From Legionella santicrucis (GTDB lineage: Bacteria; Pseudomonadota; Gammaproteobacteria; Legionellales; Legionellaceae), in NCBI RefSeq assembly GCF_001468135.1, contig NZ_LNYU01000009.1:123920-187919 (forward strand): DNA of 64,000 nucleotides, in the 5' to 3' direction. The translations under genes and the position numbers were made by a program. Positions 37,631-47,142 of the stretch are shown here, piece after piece. The notes under the pieces were generated by a model that was not told where the DNA came from, ran no database searches, and saw nothing but the letters and a program-made list of their open reading frames with translations. The stretch's first letter is position 1, and each line of letters starts with the position of its first letter.

Positions 37631-38000
37631 TGATGCTACTCCTTAATTAAGAAACTGGAGTATGCATGATTTGGGAAAGCTAAATGTACTACAGGTACCT
37701 GTCGCATGGATCAAGTCCTCCAAAAGTTAAAAATTTTAAAGTCGCTGCCAATAGGTCAACGCATTACCTATCATAGTTCAAATTTTGGGAGTTGAGAAGT
37801 AGCGTTAAATAAGAGGTCTATTTTGTTACTTTATCATTCTGAGGTATTATTCCTCTTTCAGGTAACAAGCATCTGGACTCTGTTGACAAGTCGTCTTCTA
37901 AGATACGACGTCCCGCGGCTTGTCCGCGGGACGTCGGGAGTCAAATTGTCAATAGACCCTATCGTTGCGAAATAAACTACGTCATGTAAACAGGTTTTTT
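37631..38000. other. Divergent intergenic region panB / hydrolase
   Basis: These 370 bases separate panB (minus) from an alpha/beta hydrolase gene (plus). The left half is AT-rich and should hold the panB promoter. The right half contains a GC-rich hairpin repeat (37906-37936) described separately, with TTGACA at 37883-37888 just upstream of it. No open reading frame with a start and ribosome site is seen. Confidence 0.5.
37906..37936. repeat. Perfect GC-rich hairpin, REP-like element
   Basis: Two 13-base arms, CGACGTCCCGCGG (37906-37918) and CCGCGGGACGTCG (37924-37936), are exact inverted repeats with the 5-base loop CTTGT. The stem has 11 G-C pairs of 13 in a clearly AT-rich genome. It lies in a divergent gap, so it is not at a gene end as a terminator would be. 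The form is that of a short dispersed palindromic element (REP or MITE core). I see no second copy in this window. Confidence 0.75.
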
Positions 38001-38660
38001 ATGCAAATCATTGAAAAATTAGCTATTCCTGGCGAGCATCTCCTCTCGTTGCAAGGTATTATTGGTAAGTTAGAAACAGTTTTGACTGTTCCTGATCAAA
38101 ATGATAGTACGTTTATTGCTTTTTTAGGACATCCACACTCCCTGCAGGGTGGTACGATGAACAATAAAGTTGTTACTACTTTGGCGCGTGTCTTTAAAGA
38201 ACTAGGTATTCCGTCATTGCGTTTTAATTTTAGAGGGGTGGGACAGTCTGAAGGATCTTATGATGCAGGACAAGGTGAAAGTGAGGATATGCTTGCTTTG
38301 GTTCGTGACTTGCAAAAAGAGTGCACGGAAAAGAAATTAATTTTTGCGGGTTTTTCTTTTGGATCTTATGTTGTCTATCGGGCAGCAGCACAAGCCAATG
38401 CAGATTTATTAATCACAATAGCTCCACCAATACATCATTATAATTATCATGAATTTAATCCGGTACCTTTTCCCTGGGTTATTGTTCAAGGCGATGAAGA
38501 TGAGGTCGTTCCTCCTGCGTTAGTTTTTGATTTTGCAGCACAGTTACATCCCGAGATTCCAGTAATTCGTTTTGCCAATACAAGTCATTTTTTTCATGGA
38601 AAATTGATAGAACTCAAAACAAAGCTGATTGAATATATAACTTCTCAGGTTGTTCTATAA
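38001..38660 (+). CDS. Alpha/beta hydrolase (COG2945-like)
   Basis: This 219-aa protein is of the small alpha/beta-hydrolase group typified by FLGHPHSLQGGTMNNKVV near the N-terminus, LRFNFRGVGQSEGSYD, and the nucleophile elbow GFSFGS. The acid lies in QGDEDEVVPP and the His in TSHFFHGKL. I use the ATG at 38001 with AGG six bases upstream; a TTG start at 37965 is less likely. The stop overlaps the zapE start (TAATG), which makes the two a likely operon. Substrate unknown. Confidence 0.88.
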   Translation: MQIIEKLAIPGEHLLSLQGIIGKLETVLTVPDQNDSTFIAFLGHPHSLQGGTMNNKVVTTLARVFKELGIPSLRFNFRGVGQSEGSYDAGQGESEDMLALVRDLQKECTEKKLIFAGFSFGSYVVYRAAAQANADLLITIAPPIHHYNYHEFNPVPFPWVIVQGDEDEVVPPALVFDFAAQLHPEIPVIRFANTSHFFHGKLIELKTKLIEYITSQVVL

Positions 38661-39760
38661 TGACGTTAATAACTCAATATGAAGCAGCGGTTGCTCGTGA
38701 CGAAATTGACGATGATTCTTTACAAAGAGACATATTGCAGCATTTTCAGCGGCTTGCTGAGGAAATAAAAAAATCAAACTCCTCATGGTTTTATCCTTTG
38801 ATCAAATCTCGAATCAAGGGGATATATCTTTATGGTCCTGTTGGAGTGGGCAAAACTTATTTGGTTGATCTTTTTTATGAGTTTCTTGAGGAAAAAAGAA
38901 AAGCACGTTTTCATTTCCATCATTTTATGCAACAAGTTGATGCACAATTAAGACTATTACAGGGACAAAAAAATCCGCTACTTCAGATTGCTAAAAAACT
39001 TGCCAAAAAAACTCGGATACTCTGTTTCGATGAGTTTATGGTTCATGATGTGGCTTACGCCATGATTTTGGCTGAATTACTTAAGGCTTTAGTTGCTCAT
39101 GGTGTTGTCTTAGTAATTTCATCAAATATACCCCCAGATGATTTGTATCGCGATGGTGTTCATCGTAAACGATTTTTACCTGCCATCGCTGCTATTAAAG
39201 AAAATTGTGACGTTCTTTGTTTGAATGAACAAAGGGATTATCGAGTTGGACGTGCGCCATTATTAGATGCCTATTTATGTCCACTAAATCAGCAAACAAG
39301 CGAGGCGATGGAAAAACAATTTGTGTTACTAAATAGTGAGTTTCAAGAGCATGGCATTATTACGATCCAAAAACGTGCAATTCCTTATCTGAAATGTGGG
39401 GTAAAATCAATTTGGTTCGCTTTTGATATTTTGTGTAATCTTCCGCGTAGCCAATTAGATTATTTAGAGTTGGCAGATAAATTTGACACTATTTTTGTAA
39501 GTGATGTACCTGTTTTAACCGTAAATCATACATTACAAGCTATTATGTTCATTCATTTTATTGATGTGATGTATGATCGTGGCATTAATATTATTATATC
39601 TGCTGAAGTTACTGCCGAACAGTTATATGTTGAAGGTGAAATGATAGAAACCTTTAAACGAACTTTGAGTCGTTTGTTGGAAATGCAGTCTGTAGATTAT
39701 TTGGCACGCCATCCGAAACGAGAGTTACAAGAGTTGGTTTCGGATGATTCTGAATCGTAA
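38660..39760 (+). CDS. zapE: ZapE, AFG1-type cell-division ATPase
   Basis: ZapE is an AAA-like ATPase of the AFG1 family that associates with the Z-ring under low-oxygen or heat stress in E. coli. The 366-aa protein has Walker A GPVGVGKTYLVDLFY, the RFHFHHFMQ motif, and Walker B CFDEFMVHDVAYAM. SSNIPPDDLYRDG follows, typical of the family. The length is close to E. coli ZapE (375). It begins in the stop codon of the preceding hydrolase gene. Confidence 0.94.
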   Translation: MTLITQYEAAVARDEIDDDSLQRDILQHFQRLAEEIKKSNSSWFYPLIKSRIKGIYLYGPVGVGKTYLVDLFYEFLEEKRKARFHFHHFMQQVDAQLRLLQGQKNPLLQIAKKLAKKTRILCFDEFMVHDVAYAMILAELLKALVAHGVVLVISSNIPPDDLYRDGVHRKRFLPAIAAIKENCDVLCLNEQRDYRVGRAPLLDAYLCPLNQQTSEAMEKQFVLLNSEFQEHGIITIQKRAIPYLKCGVKSIWFAFDILCNLPRSQLDYLELADKFDTIFVSDVPVLTVNHTLQAIMFIHFIDVMYDRGINIIISAEVTAEQLYVEGEMIETFKRTLSRLLEMQSVDYLARHPKRELQELVSDDSES

Positions 39761-39878
39761 TATGGCTCAGTCGTAGTCTGAATTGGTGCTAAGCGATTAT
39801 TATTTTTACATCAACGACAACAGTATGAGCAAAAAATTTACGTTTTGAAGTCAAAAATATATCACTTTTTCCTTAACT

Positions 39879-39891
39879 GAGAATGATTCTC
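39879..39891. promoter_or_regulatory. Fur-box-like palindrome before feoA
   Basis: GAGAATGATTCTC is a perfect 13-base palindrome that matches the core of the Fur box (AATGATAATCATT type). A -10-like TAAAAT lies at 39906-39911 and feoA starts at 39942, so the site would cover the -35 region. This fits repression of feo by Fur with ferrous iron. Confidence 0.75.
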
Positions 39892-39941
39892 GATTCCATT
39901 TGTGCTAAAATCAATATATTTCGTTATTTGCTTGTTCGCAC

Positions 39942-40172
39942 ATGGTAAAAATTACAGAGCTAGTCCAAGGTGATAAAGTACGATTAACAAGTTTTGGCAC
40001 AACAGATATGCAGTATCGACGTAGACTCTTATCTTTAGGTGTAACGTGTGGTACTGAGTTTTCAGTTGTTCGTATTGCTCCTTTAGGTTGTCCTATACAA
40101 ATTGAAGTCAGAGGAACGGCTTTAACTTTGCGTAAAGAAGAGGCGAATCAATTAGTTTTGGAGTATGTATGA
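39942..40172 (+). CDS. feoA: FeoA, SH3-like accessory protein of ferrous iron uptake
   Basis: FeoA is a small cytoplasmic SH3-like protein needed for FeoB-driven ferrous iron uptake. The 76-aa protein shows the family pattern GDKVRLTSFG, YRRRLLSLGV, FSVVRIAPLGCPIQIEV and LRKEEANQL. It overlaps feoB by four bases. A Fur-box-like palindrome stands about 50 bases before the ATG. Confidence 0.95.
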   Translation: MVKITELVQGDKVRLTSFGTTDMQYRRRLLSLGVTCGTEFSVVRIAPLGCPIQIEVRGTALTLRKEEANQLVLEYV

Positions 40173-42421
40173 CTCATGTGTTACTCGTTGGTAATCCTAA
40201 TTGTGGTAAGACCACTTTATTTAATGCATTAACTGGAGATAATCAACGTATAGGAAATTGGCCTGGTGTTACTGTTGAAAAGAAAACCGGTGAGTTTTTA
40301 CTCGATGAGCAAAATATAAAAATAACTGATTTGCCTGGGGTGTATTCATTAGTCGCTAATGCTGATGGAGTCAGTCAGGATGAGCGAATTGCAGCACAAG
40401 CAGTTGTTTCTATGCACGCGGATTGTATTATCAATGTGATCGATGCCAGCCATCTTGAGCGACACTTATATTTAACCAGTCAAATTCTAGAATTAGGTAC
40501 GCCCGTAATCCTTGCACTCAACATGATGGATATTGCTCAGCAACGAGGCATAACTATAGATATCAATGCATTGTCTCAACGATTAGGTTGTCCTGTAGTC
40601 GCAATTCAAGCACATAAAATGGTAGGTATTCCTTTACTCAAGCAGGCTCTGACGCAATTACCGCAAGTTATTAAGCCTTGGACTCTTCCTTTGCCCGAAC
40701 CAATACAAGAAACATTAAACGCATTGGAAAACCAGTTAATTAATGAGGGCTATAGCCAGTCACTTGCTTATTATCAAGCACGTAGGATTGCAGAAGGTGA
40801 CGTATTGCTCTTGGGACAGGCTTTATCTAAGAATATAGCTTCTTTGAATCCAGAAGAAGCTAATTTAGATATCTTATTAGCTGATGCGCGATATCAAAAA
40901 ATACACGAAATTGTCATCTCAGTTCAGAAAAAACGTAGTGATGCCAGCGAGCATTTTACTGCAAAAGTCGATAGAGTTGTATTAAATCGCTTTTTGGCGC
41001 TTCCTATATTTTTTGCCATGATGTATTTGATGTTCTTATTTGCAATCAATATTGGGGGTGCATTTCAGGATTTTTTTGATATTAGTACAGATACTCTATT
41101 TGTACAGGGAACTGCTTGGCTATTAGAGCAAATTCATGCTCCAAATTGGTTAATTGCCTTATTAGCCAATGGCGTGGGAAAAGGAATTAATACAACACTG
41201 ACCTTTATTCCTGTTATTGCCGCAATGTTTTTCTTTTTATCATTACTTGAAACCTCAGGATATATGGCAAGGGCTGCTTTTGTTGTGGATAAGGCGATGC
41301 GTGCGCTGGGGTTACCCGGTAAATCTTTTGTGCCGATGATTGTGGGGTTTGGCTGTAACGTACCAGCCATTATGGCTGCGCGTACATTAGATTCAGAACG
41401 TGATAGATTATTAACCGTAATGATGAGCCCATTTATGTCATGCAGTGCTCGCCTGGCCATTTATGCGGTATTTGTTGCCGCATTTTTCCCTTCTGGCGGT
41501 CAAAATATTGTCTTTTCTTTATATATTATTGGCATCCTAATGGCTGTATTAACTGGATTCATATTGCGAAAATCCACTTTAAAAGGGCATGCATCGCCAT
41601 TAATTTTGGAGCTTCCTGCTTATCATAAACCAGCATTGAACCGTTTATTTAAAGAAACATTAATGCGTTTGCGTTTTTTTGTGCTGCGCGCAGGAAAATT
41701 AATTTTACCTGTTTGTGTTCTTTTAGGAGGGTTAAATGCGATTACCCTTGATGGAGGTATTAATTCAGGTGAGGCAAGCACACAATCGTTATTGTCTTTA
41801 ATGGGACAATGGATTACTCCTTTTTTTGCTCCTATGGGTATTCATCAAGATAATTGGCCTGCAACGGTAGGGCTGTTAACTGGGATGCTGGCCAAAGAGG
41901 TAGTAGTAGGTACTTTGAACTCACTTTATGCTCAAGTAGGTCATGTAGGTGAGATAGCTGCGGCACATTTTGATCTTTGGGCCGGTATTAAAGCGGCTTT
42001 TGGGTCTATTCCAGAGAATTTATCACAATTAGGCTCTGCATTAGCAAACCCTGTATTAGCAAGTGCGGCAGATAGCCCAGTATCTCAATCAGTATATGGA
42101 ATTATGGCTCAGCGTTTTGATGGACAAATCGGCGCCTTTGCTTATTTACTTTTTGTTCTTCTTTATATTCCTTGTGTGTCTACTATGGCTGTAATTAGGC
42201 AAGAAGCAAATAGAAAGTTAATGTGGGTTTCAGTCATTTGGTCTTTTGTCGTTGCTTATATGGCTGCAGTTTTATTTTATCAAACAGCGAAATGGATTCA
42301 GTCTTCAGAATTAAGTATTTCTTGGATTATTGGAGCTTTGTTTGCGCTGTTTTTTATTATCGTCATATCTATTTTTAAAAAGCGAAGTATGAGGAGAGCT
42401 AATGCTGCTGCAAATACGTGA
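40169..42421 (+). CDS. feoB: FeoB, ferrous iron transporter
   Basis: FeoB is the inner-membrane Fe(II) transporter with an N-terminal G domain. The 750-aa protein has G1 GNPNCGKTT (8-16), G2-region GNWPGVTVEKK, G3 DLPGVY and G4 NMMD. A helical linker follows, then the membrane part from about residue 275 with two Gate-type segments, including MIVGFGCNVPAIMA and MSPFMSCSARLAIYA, and a later LLTGMLAKEVVVGTLN. The length is as in L. pneumophila and E. coli (about 750-773). It sits in feoABC, controlled by the shared Fur-like site. Confidence 0.97.
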   Translation: MTHVLLVGNPNCGKTTLFNALTGDNQRIGNWPGVTVEKKTGEFLLDEQNIKITDLPGVYSLVANADGVSQDERIAAQAVVSMHADCIINVIDASHLERHLYLTSQILELGTPVILALNMMDIAQQRGITIDINALSQRLGCPVVAIQAHKMVGIPLLKQALTQLPQVIKPWTLPLPEPIQETLNALENQLINEGYSQSLAYYQARRIAEGDVLLLGQALSKNIASLNPEEANLDILLADARYQKIHEIVISVQKKRSDASEHFTAKVDRVVLNRFLALPIFFAMMYLMFLFAINIGGAFQDFFDISTDTLFVQGTAWLLEQIHAPNWLIALLANGVGKGINTTLTFIPVIAAMFFFLSLLETSGYMARAAFVVDKAMRALGLPGKSFVPMIVGFGCNVPAIMAARTLDSERDRLLTVMMSPFMSCSARLAIYAVFVAAFFPSGGQNIVFSLYIIGILMAVLTGFILRKSTLKGHASPLILELPAYHKPALNRLFKETLMRLRFFVLRAGKLILPVCVLLGGLNAITLDGGINSGEASTQSLLSLMGQWITPFFAPMGIHQDNWPATVGLLTGMLAKEVVVGTLNSLYAQVGHVGEIAAAHFDLWAGIKAAFGSIPENLSQLGSALANPVLASAADSPVSQSVYGIMAQRFDGQIGAFAYLLFVLLYIPCVSTMAVIRQEANRKLMWVSVIWSFVVAYMAAVLFYQTAKWIQSSELSISWIIGALFALFFIIVISIFKKRSMRRANAAANT

Positions 42422-42620
42422 TTATATTCGCCGAAAAGGTGTAGTCAGTACGCAACAATTAATTAGAGAATTTCATTTGGACTTCCAAGCATTGCAACCT
42501 ATGCTTAATCTATGGATCGGTAAAGGCGTGATCCGTAAGTGTCAGGAACAGATCCAATGCAAAAGTACTTGCTTTAAATGTCGTGCTCAAGATCTCGAAT
42601 ATTACCAATACCTTTCATAA
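42402..42620 (+). CDS. feoC: FeoC-like winged-helix protein
   Basis: The 72-aa protein has a FeoC-type winged helix (LLQIRDYIRRKGVVSTQQLIR, about residues 2-21, shown only in part) and a Cys-rich end. Cysteines occur at about 47, 52, 57 and 60 in the pattern CxxxxCxxxxCxxC, which in enteric FeoC binds an iron-sulfur cluster. AGGAGAG precedes the ATG and the gene overlaps feoB by 20 bases. FeoC protects FeoB from proteolysis in Salmonella; the same role is inferred here. Confidence 0.85.
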   Translation: MLLQIRDYIRRKGVVSTQQLIREFHLDFQALQPMLNLWIGKGVIRKCQEQIQCKSTCFKCRAQDLEYYQYLS

Positions 42621-42754
42621 ACTTTTCAACTAAGAAAAAAGATTGTTTATGATCATTTTTACAGTTTTTTTACTTATGCGACTTTAACTTGCGTGCCCCT
42701 TGGCGAAATTTGAGCTAATATAGTCTTATAGCTTGATTTTTATGTGACAAATAA

Positions 42755-43381
42755 ATGGCTGATAGCACTGATACTTCTGAAACTCCAACGATTGGCATCG
42801 ATATTGGTGCGCGTCGATTAGAAATGGAGGCTGATTTAAATGATCCGGTAGTTCTAGTTGAGAGAGTTTATCAAATTTGGTGGCGTTGGGCGGATTTTCA
42901 GTTATATATTGTGTCCCCGTTTATTGATATTGTTTCACCCCCTGCGATTATAAAGCCTGAGCTAATTCCAGGTACAGATGAATATGAATTCGTATATCCT
43001 ATTCATGATTCTGGATCAAAGCTAGCTACTTCAAAAAGCGTCGAAATGTATAATGCAGGCATGTCTATGCATAAACTCTATATGACTATAGAAAAAATGA
43101 TTTACATTTTGGTTGAGCGTTTGAAAAAAGAAGGTGTTGCTACAGATACAGAAGTTCAAGTATCTTTTGGCGGACATTTGCTGCCACAAAGAAAGGCCTT
43201 TGAATCCATTATTAACCTAGCTTACAATGTGGTAGTCACCAACTTTGATCCTGGTGAGTGGGGCGAGCGTTATTTACAAATTGTGAAACAAAATGCAGAT
43301 AAGTATGGTTACCCTCCGGAGTCACCGCGTGATACTTATAAACAACCGCATAAATCAAGTCCTTCATCTCCTAAGAGATAA
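42755..43381 (+). CDS. Conserved-looking hypothetical protein
   Basis: This 208-aa protein shows no family I can name. It begins with an acidic Ser/Thr-rich tail, then an aromatic segment (VERVYQIWWRWADFQLYIVSP), several alpha/beta stretches, and a basic Pro/Ser-rich end (HKSSPSSPKR). No signal peptide or true membrane helix is apparent. It stands alone between feoC and the sdh operon, with 130- and 290-base gaps on either side. A TAATAT hexamer near 42717 could be a -10 element. An effector role is possible but no C-terminal signal supports it. Confidence 0.6.
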   Translation: MADSTDTSETPTIGIDIGARRLEMEADLNDPVVLVERVYQIWWRWADFQLYIVSPFIDIVSPPAIIKPELIPGTDEYEFVYPIHDSGSKLATSKSVEMYNAGMSMHKLYMTIEKMIYILVERLKKEGVATDTEVQVSFGGHLLPQRKAFESIINLAYNVVVTNFDPGEWGERYLQIVKQNADKYGYPPESPRDTYKQPHKSSPSSPKR

Positions 43382-43594
43382 GAGTTCTTATATTTTATAC
43401 TTCAATGCAGGTTGAGACTTTAACTCAACTACCCCATTATTTTTTGTGGCGTTCTGCTATTTCAAAAATATTTTCCCTTCGAAATGGAAAATGTCTTGCT
43501 CTGCAAAACCTAATCGGTGCAAAAGATTTTAATAAAAAATTGTCCAAAATGCGGATACTGTTTACTTTTATTCAAATTCCATAGAGACTTAATC

Positions 43595-43622
43595 TTGCGT
43601 GATAAAAACAGAGTGCTATACT
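43595..43622 (+). promoter_or_regulatory. Sigma-70-type promoter for sdhCDAB
   Basis: TTGCGT (43595-43600) and TATACT (43617-43622) are separated by 16 bases, and a TG one base before the -10 gives an extended -10 form. The sdhC start is 53 bases downstream of the -10 element. No regulator site was recognised around it. Confidence 0.6.
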
Positions 43623-43674
43623 CGCATTTGTACTATATTTAATAACTTTCTCTAAATTAAGGAAGAAACCTACA

Positions 43675-44049
43675 GTGAATAAAAAAAGACCCGTTAATCT
43701 AGATTTGGTGAGTTTTAAATACCCCCCAATGGCAATTGCTTCTATATTGCATCGGATTTCAGGGGTAGTTTTATTTTTATTATTGCCCATTATGTTATTT
43801 ATTTTGGGGCAATCAGTACAATCAGAAGAATCGTTTTTTCACGTGAAAAATTTATTATCTCAATCATGTTATAAAATGGTGGTTTGGGCATTTGGTACGG
43901 CCATGATTTATCATCTGCTTGCAGGGATACGGCACCTTTTGATGGATATAGGATTTGGTGAGCATCTTCATGCTGGCCGGAATTCGGCAGTTTTCGTCAT
44001 TGCTCTTACCGTTCTTTTGACAATTTTTCTAGGAATCTGGATATGGTAA
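43675..44049 (+). CDS. sdhC: SdhC, succinate dehydrogenase cytochrome b556 subunit
   Basis: SdhC anchors succinate dehydrogenase in the inner membrane and binds heme and quinone. The 124-aa protein has three membrane helices. The N-terminal RPVNLDLVSFKYPPMAIASILHRISG region (positions 5-30) contains the quinone-site Ser and Arg of the SxxHRxSG motif. The heme His lies in YHLLAGIRHLLMD. The start is GTG with AAGGAAG upstream. The end overlaps sdhD. Confidence 0.96.
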   Translation: MNKKRPVNLDLVSFKYPPMAIASILHRISGVVLFLLLPIMLFILGQSVQSEESFFHVKNLLSQSCYKMVVWAFGTAMIYHLLAGIRHLLMDIGFGEHLHAGRNSAVFVIALTVLLTIFLGIWIW

Positions 44050-44390
44050 CTAATGTCACTAGTTTGACAGGTAATGGGTTAAAAGATTGGTTAATCCAAC
44101 GAGTAACGGCAGTTTATTTTGCTGTGTACACTATTTTTATAATCGGTTTTTTGTTATCTCATCCTGAATTGAGTTTTGCTCAATGGCATGCTCTGTTTTC
44201 TAATATAGTGGTTCAGATCGCATCCATAATTGCCTTATTTGCTCTTTCTTTGCATGCTTGGGTAGGTATTTGGACTGTAACCACAGATTATATGAAATGT
44301 ACTGTTCTGCGTGTATCAGTACAAATGATAGTTGTTTTATGGCTCCTTAGTCAATTTATCTGGGGCTTAATGATCCTTTGGGGGCGGTAG
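44043..44390 (+). CDS. sdhD: SdhD, succinate dehydrogenase membrane anchor
   Basis: SdhD is the second membrane anchor of complex II. The 115-aa protein has three helices, the N-terminal [17 protein letters not shown] with the conserved Arg, and [14 protein letters not shown] with the heme-side His and the Asp-Tyr pair at the quinone site. It overlaps sdhC by seven bases and precedes sdhA by one base. Confidence 0.95.
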   Translation: MVTNVTSLTGNGLKDWLIQRVTAVYFAVYTIFIIGFLLSHPELSFAQWHALFSNIVVQIASIIALFALSLHAWVGIWTVTTDYMKCTVLRVSVQMIVVLWLLSQFIWGLMILWGR

Positions 44391-44391
44391 C

Positions 44392-46161
44392 ATGGCAATT
44401 GCACGTAATGAATTTGATGCAGTAATTATAGGTGCAGGTGGGGCTGGAATGCGTGCTTCACTGCAAATGGCTAATTCGGGTTTAAAAGTTGCACTCTTAT
44501 CTAAAGTATTTCCAACCCGCTCACATACTGTTTCAGCGCAAGGTGGTATTACATGTGCATTAGGAAATGCACATGATGATGATTGGCGTTGGCATATGTA
44601 TGATACCGTAAAAGGGGCGGACTACATTGGTGACCAAGATTCAATTGAATATCTCTGTAAGACAGGCCCTGAAGCTGTCTATGAATTGGAGCATATGGGT
44701 TTGCCTTTCTCTCGCATGGATAATGGTAGAATTTATCAACGCCAGTTTGGAGGACAATCAAAAAACTTTGGTGGTGACCAAGCAGCCCGTACTTGCGCTG
44801 CAGCGGATAGAACAGGACATGCTTTACTTCATACTCTTTATCAACAAAATTTAAAAGCCAAAGCATCCATTTTTAGCGAGTGGTATGCCCTTGATTTAGT
44901 TAAAGATACTCATGGGCGTATTTCTGGTGTAACTGCAATGTGTATTGAAACAGGTGAAGTAGTCTTTTTTCAAGCACGAGTATGTATTTTGGCCACTGGC
45001 GGAGCTGGCCGTATTTATCAATCGACTACGAATGCTTTTATTAATACAGGTGATGGGTATGGTATGGCATTAAGAGCCGGCATTCCATTACAAGACATGG
45101 AAATGTGGCAATTTCATCCTACAGGAATTGCTGGAGCAGGTGTTTTGGTAACGGAAGGGTGTCGCGGTGAAGGTGGTTATTTAATTAACAAAGATGGCGA
45201 GCGTTTTATGGAGCGTTACGCACCTCGAGTTAAAGATTTGGCTTCCCGAGATGTTGTAGCACGTTCTATGGCTTTAGAAATACGGGCAGGGAAAGGATTT
45301 GATCCTAAGGGTATTGATCATGTTAAATTAAAATTAGATCATTTAGGTGCAGATCTTATTAAGTCTCGTTTGCCCGGAATTCGTGAGTTATCGCTTAAGT
45401 TCGCGGGTGTTGATCCGATTGTTGAGCCTATTCCTGTCGTCCCTACTTGTCATTATAGTATGGGTGGTATCCCTACCAATATGCATGGACAAGTTATTAC
45501 TAAAACCAAAGGTAAAGAACATGTAGTAGAGGGTTTGTATGCCGTAGGTGAGTGTGCTTGTGTATCAGTACATGGAGCGAATCGTCTAGGTGGTAATTCC
45601 TTGCTTGATTTGGTTGTATTTGGGCGAGCAGCGGGCTTACATGTTGAAGAATTATGGCAATCAAACCACTTGCCTGATGCGGCCTATATTAGTGATGATG
45701 ATCTTGCTCCGTCTTTAGAACGATATAACCGATGGAACAACTCAAAAGAGGGTGAAAGTCCTGCAGTAATTCATGATGAAATGCAGCGTGTGATGCAAGA
45801 AGATTTTGGTGTGTTCCGTACGGGCGAGGTTATGGCTTCTGGATTAAAACGCCTTCAAGCTTTACGTGAGCGTTTGGCTCATGCCAAATTAGCGGATAAA
45901 AGCAAAGTATTTAATACTGAGCGAGTGAGTGCATTGGAGTTGGATAATTTAATGGCAACTGCATATGCTACGGCGCAATCTGCTATGGTACGCACTGAAA
46001 GTCGTGGTGCACATAGTCGAGAAGATTATCCAAATAGAGACGATAAAAACTGGATTAAACATACACTTTATTTTGAGGAAGGTGAGACGATTGATTTTCG
46101 ACCAGTTAATGCATCACCTAAGCATGTCGAGCCTTTTATGCCCAAAGAACGTGTTTATTAA
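44392..46161 (+). CDS. sdhA: SdhA, succinate dehydrogenase flavoprotein subunit
   Basis: SdhA oxidises succinate to fumarate on covalent FAD. The 589-aa protein has the N-terminal dinucleotide-binding [10 protein letters not shown], the FAD-attaching His in [11 protein letters not shown] (about residue 44), and the substrate-site [21 protein letters not shown]. The C-terminal region includes [14 protein letters not shown]. All motifs are intact. Confidence 0.98.
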   Translation: MAIARNEFDAVIIGAGGAGMRASLQMANSGLKVALLSKVFPTRSHTVSAQGGITCALGNAHDDDWRWHMYDTVKGADYIGDQDSIEYLCKTGPEAVYELEHMGLPFSRMDNGRIYQRQFGGQSKNFGGDQAARTCAAADRTGHALLHTLYQQNLKAKASIFSEWYALDLVKDTHGRISGVTAMCIETGEVVFFQARVCILATGGAGRIYQSTTNAFINTGDGYGMALRAGIPLQDMEMWQFHPTGIAGAGVLVTEGCRGEGGYLINKDGERFMERYAPRVKDLASRDVVARSMALEIRAGKGFDPKGIDHVKLKLDHLGADLIKSRLPGIRELSLKFAGVDPIVEPIPVVPTCHYSMGGIPTNMHGQVITKTKGKEHVVEGLYAVGECACVSVHGANRLGGNSLLDLVVFGRAAGLHVEELWQSNHLPDAAYISDDDLAPSLERYNRWNNSKEGESPAVIHDEMQRVMQEDFGVFRTGEVMASGLKRLQALRERLAHAKLADKSKVFNTERVSALELDNLMATAYATAQSAMVRTESRGAHSREDYPNRDDKNWIKHTLYFEEGETIDFRPVNASPKHVEPFMPKERVY

Positions 46162-46175
46162 AGAGGATACATTAC

Positions 46176-46898
46176 ATGGCAGATAGTAGAAAATTGACCT
46201 TATCAATATATCGCTATAATCCAGAGGTGGATGCTAAGCCATATATGAAAGATTATGAGCTGGACATTCCAGCCAAAAGCGATCCTATGCTACTTACGTT
46301 ACTTGAGCGTTTGAAGGCAGAACAGGATCCTTCCATTACTTACAGACGATCCTGTCGTGAAGGAGTATGTGGTTCTGATGGTATGAACATTAATGGGACT
46401 AATGGCTTAGCATGTATTACTCATATCTCTCAATTACAGACAGATAAAGTAGTGATTCGTCCTTTACCTGGGTTTCCAGTGATTAGAGATTTAGCTGTTG
46501 ATATGTCCCAATTTTATCAACAATATGAACGTATAGAACCGTATTTACAAAATGATGAGGTTGCTCCTGCACGAGAACGATTACAATCTCCAGAGGAACG
46601 AGCGCAACTTGATGGATTATATGAATGTATTCTATGTGCCTGCTGTACTAGTTCATGCCCTTCATTTTGGTGGAATCCGGAAAAATTTGTGGGGCCTGCA
46701 GGTTTATTACAGGCAAGGCGATTTTTAGCAGATAGTCGAGATACAGCGACAGCACATCGTTTGGATAAATTGCAGGATCCTTTTAGTGTATTTCGTTGCC
46801 GTAGCATTATGAACTGTACGAATGTTTGTCCTAAGGGACTCAATCCGACAAAGGCGATTGGAGAGATTCGTATACAGATGTTAAAACAAGAAACTTAA
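46176..46898 (+). CDS. sdhB: SdhB, succinate dehydrogenase iron-sulfur subunit
   Basis: SdhB carries electrons from SdhA to quinone through three clusters. The 240-aa protein has the [2Fe-2S] site CREGVCGSDGMNINGTNGLAC (about 60-80, shown only in part), then CILCACCTSSCP and CRSIMNCTNVCPKG for the other two clusters. It is the end of sdhCDAB; sucA follows after 244 bases. Confidence 0.97.
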   Translation: MADSRKLTLSIYRYNPEVDAKPYMKDYELDIPAKSDPMLLTLLERLKAEQDPSITYRRSCREGVCGSDGMNINGTNGLACITHISQLQTDKVVIRPLPGFPVIRDLAVDMSQFYQQYERIEPYLQNDEVAPARERLQSPEERAQLDGLYECILCACCTSSCPSFWWNPEKFVGPAGLLQARRFLADSRDTATAHRLDKLQDPFSVFRCRSIMNCTNVCPKGLNPTKAIGEIRIQMLKQET

Positions 46899-47047
46899 AT
46901 ATATTGTTTTATTTTTTTGGGTGCCTGGTAAAGAATCATTAAACCTATATTGAAATTGAACTGGATGTTCCATTTCAAAATAACTCGCATCTCGAGCATA
47001 AGAGTTATTGCCCTAGGTTTCTGACTCGAGACTAGGATAAGGACGAA

Positions 47048-47063
47048 TCCCTGCTTGCAGGGA
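47048..47063. repeat. 16-base palindrome in the sdhB-sucA gap
   Basis: TCCCTGC-TT-GCAGGGA is a perfect inverted repeat (7-bp arms). A TTTT run lies seven bases later and a second weaker hairpin (CCAC/GTGG) follows before sucA. It could be a weak terminator of sdh or part of a structured sucA leader. Confidence 0.4.
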
Positions 47064-47142
47064 TAGCCGTTTTATCCACCTGGATGAGTGGAATAGCTAA
47101 TTTTAATGGTGGTAGTGATCAATACCCCTTTGGAGAGAGAAA

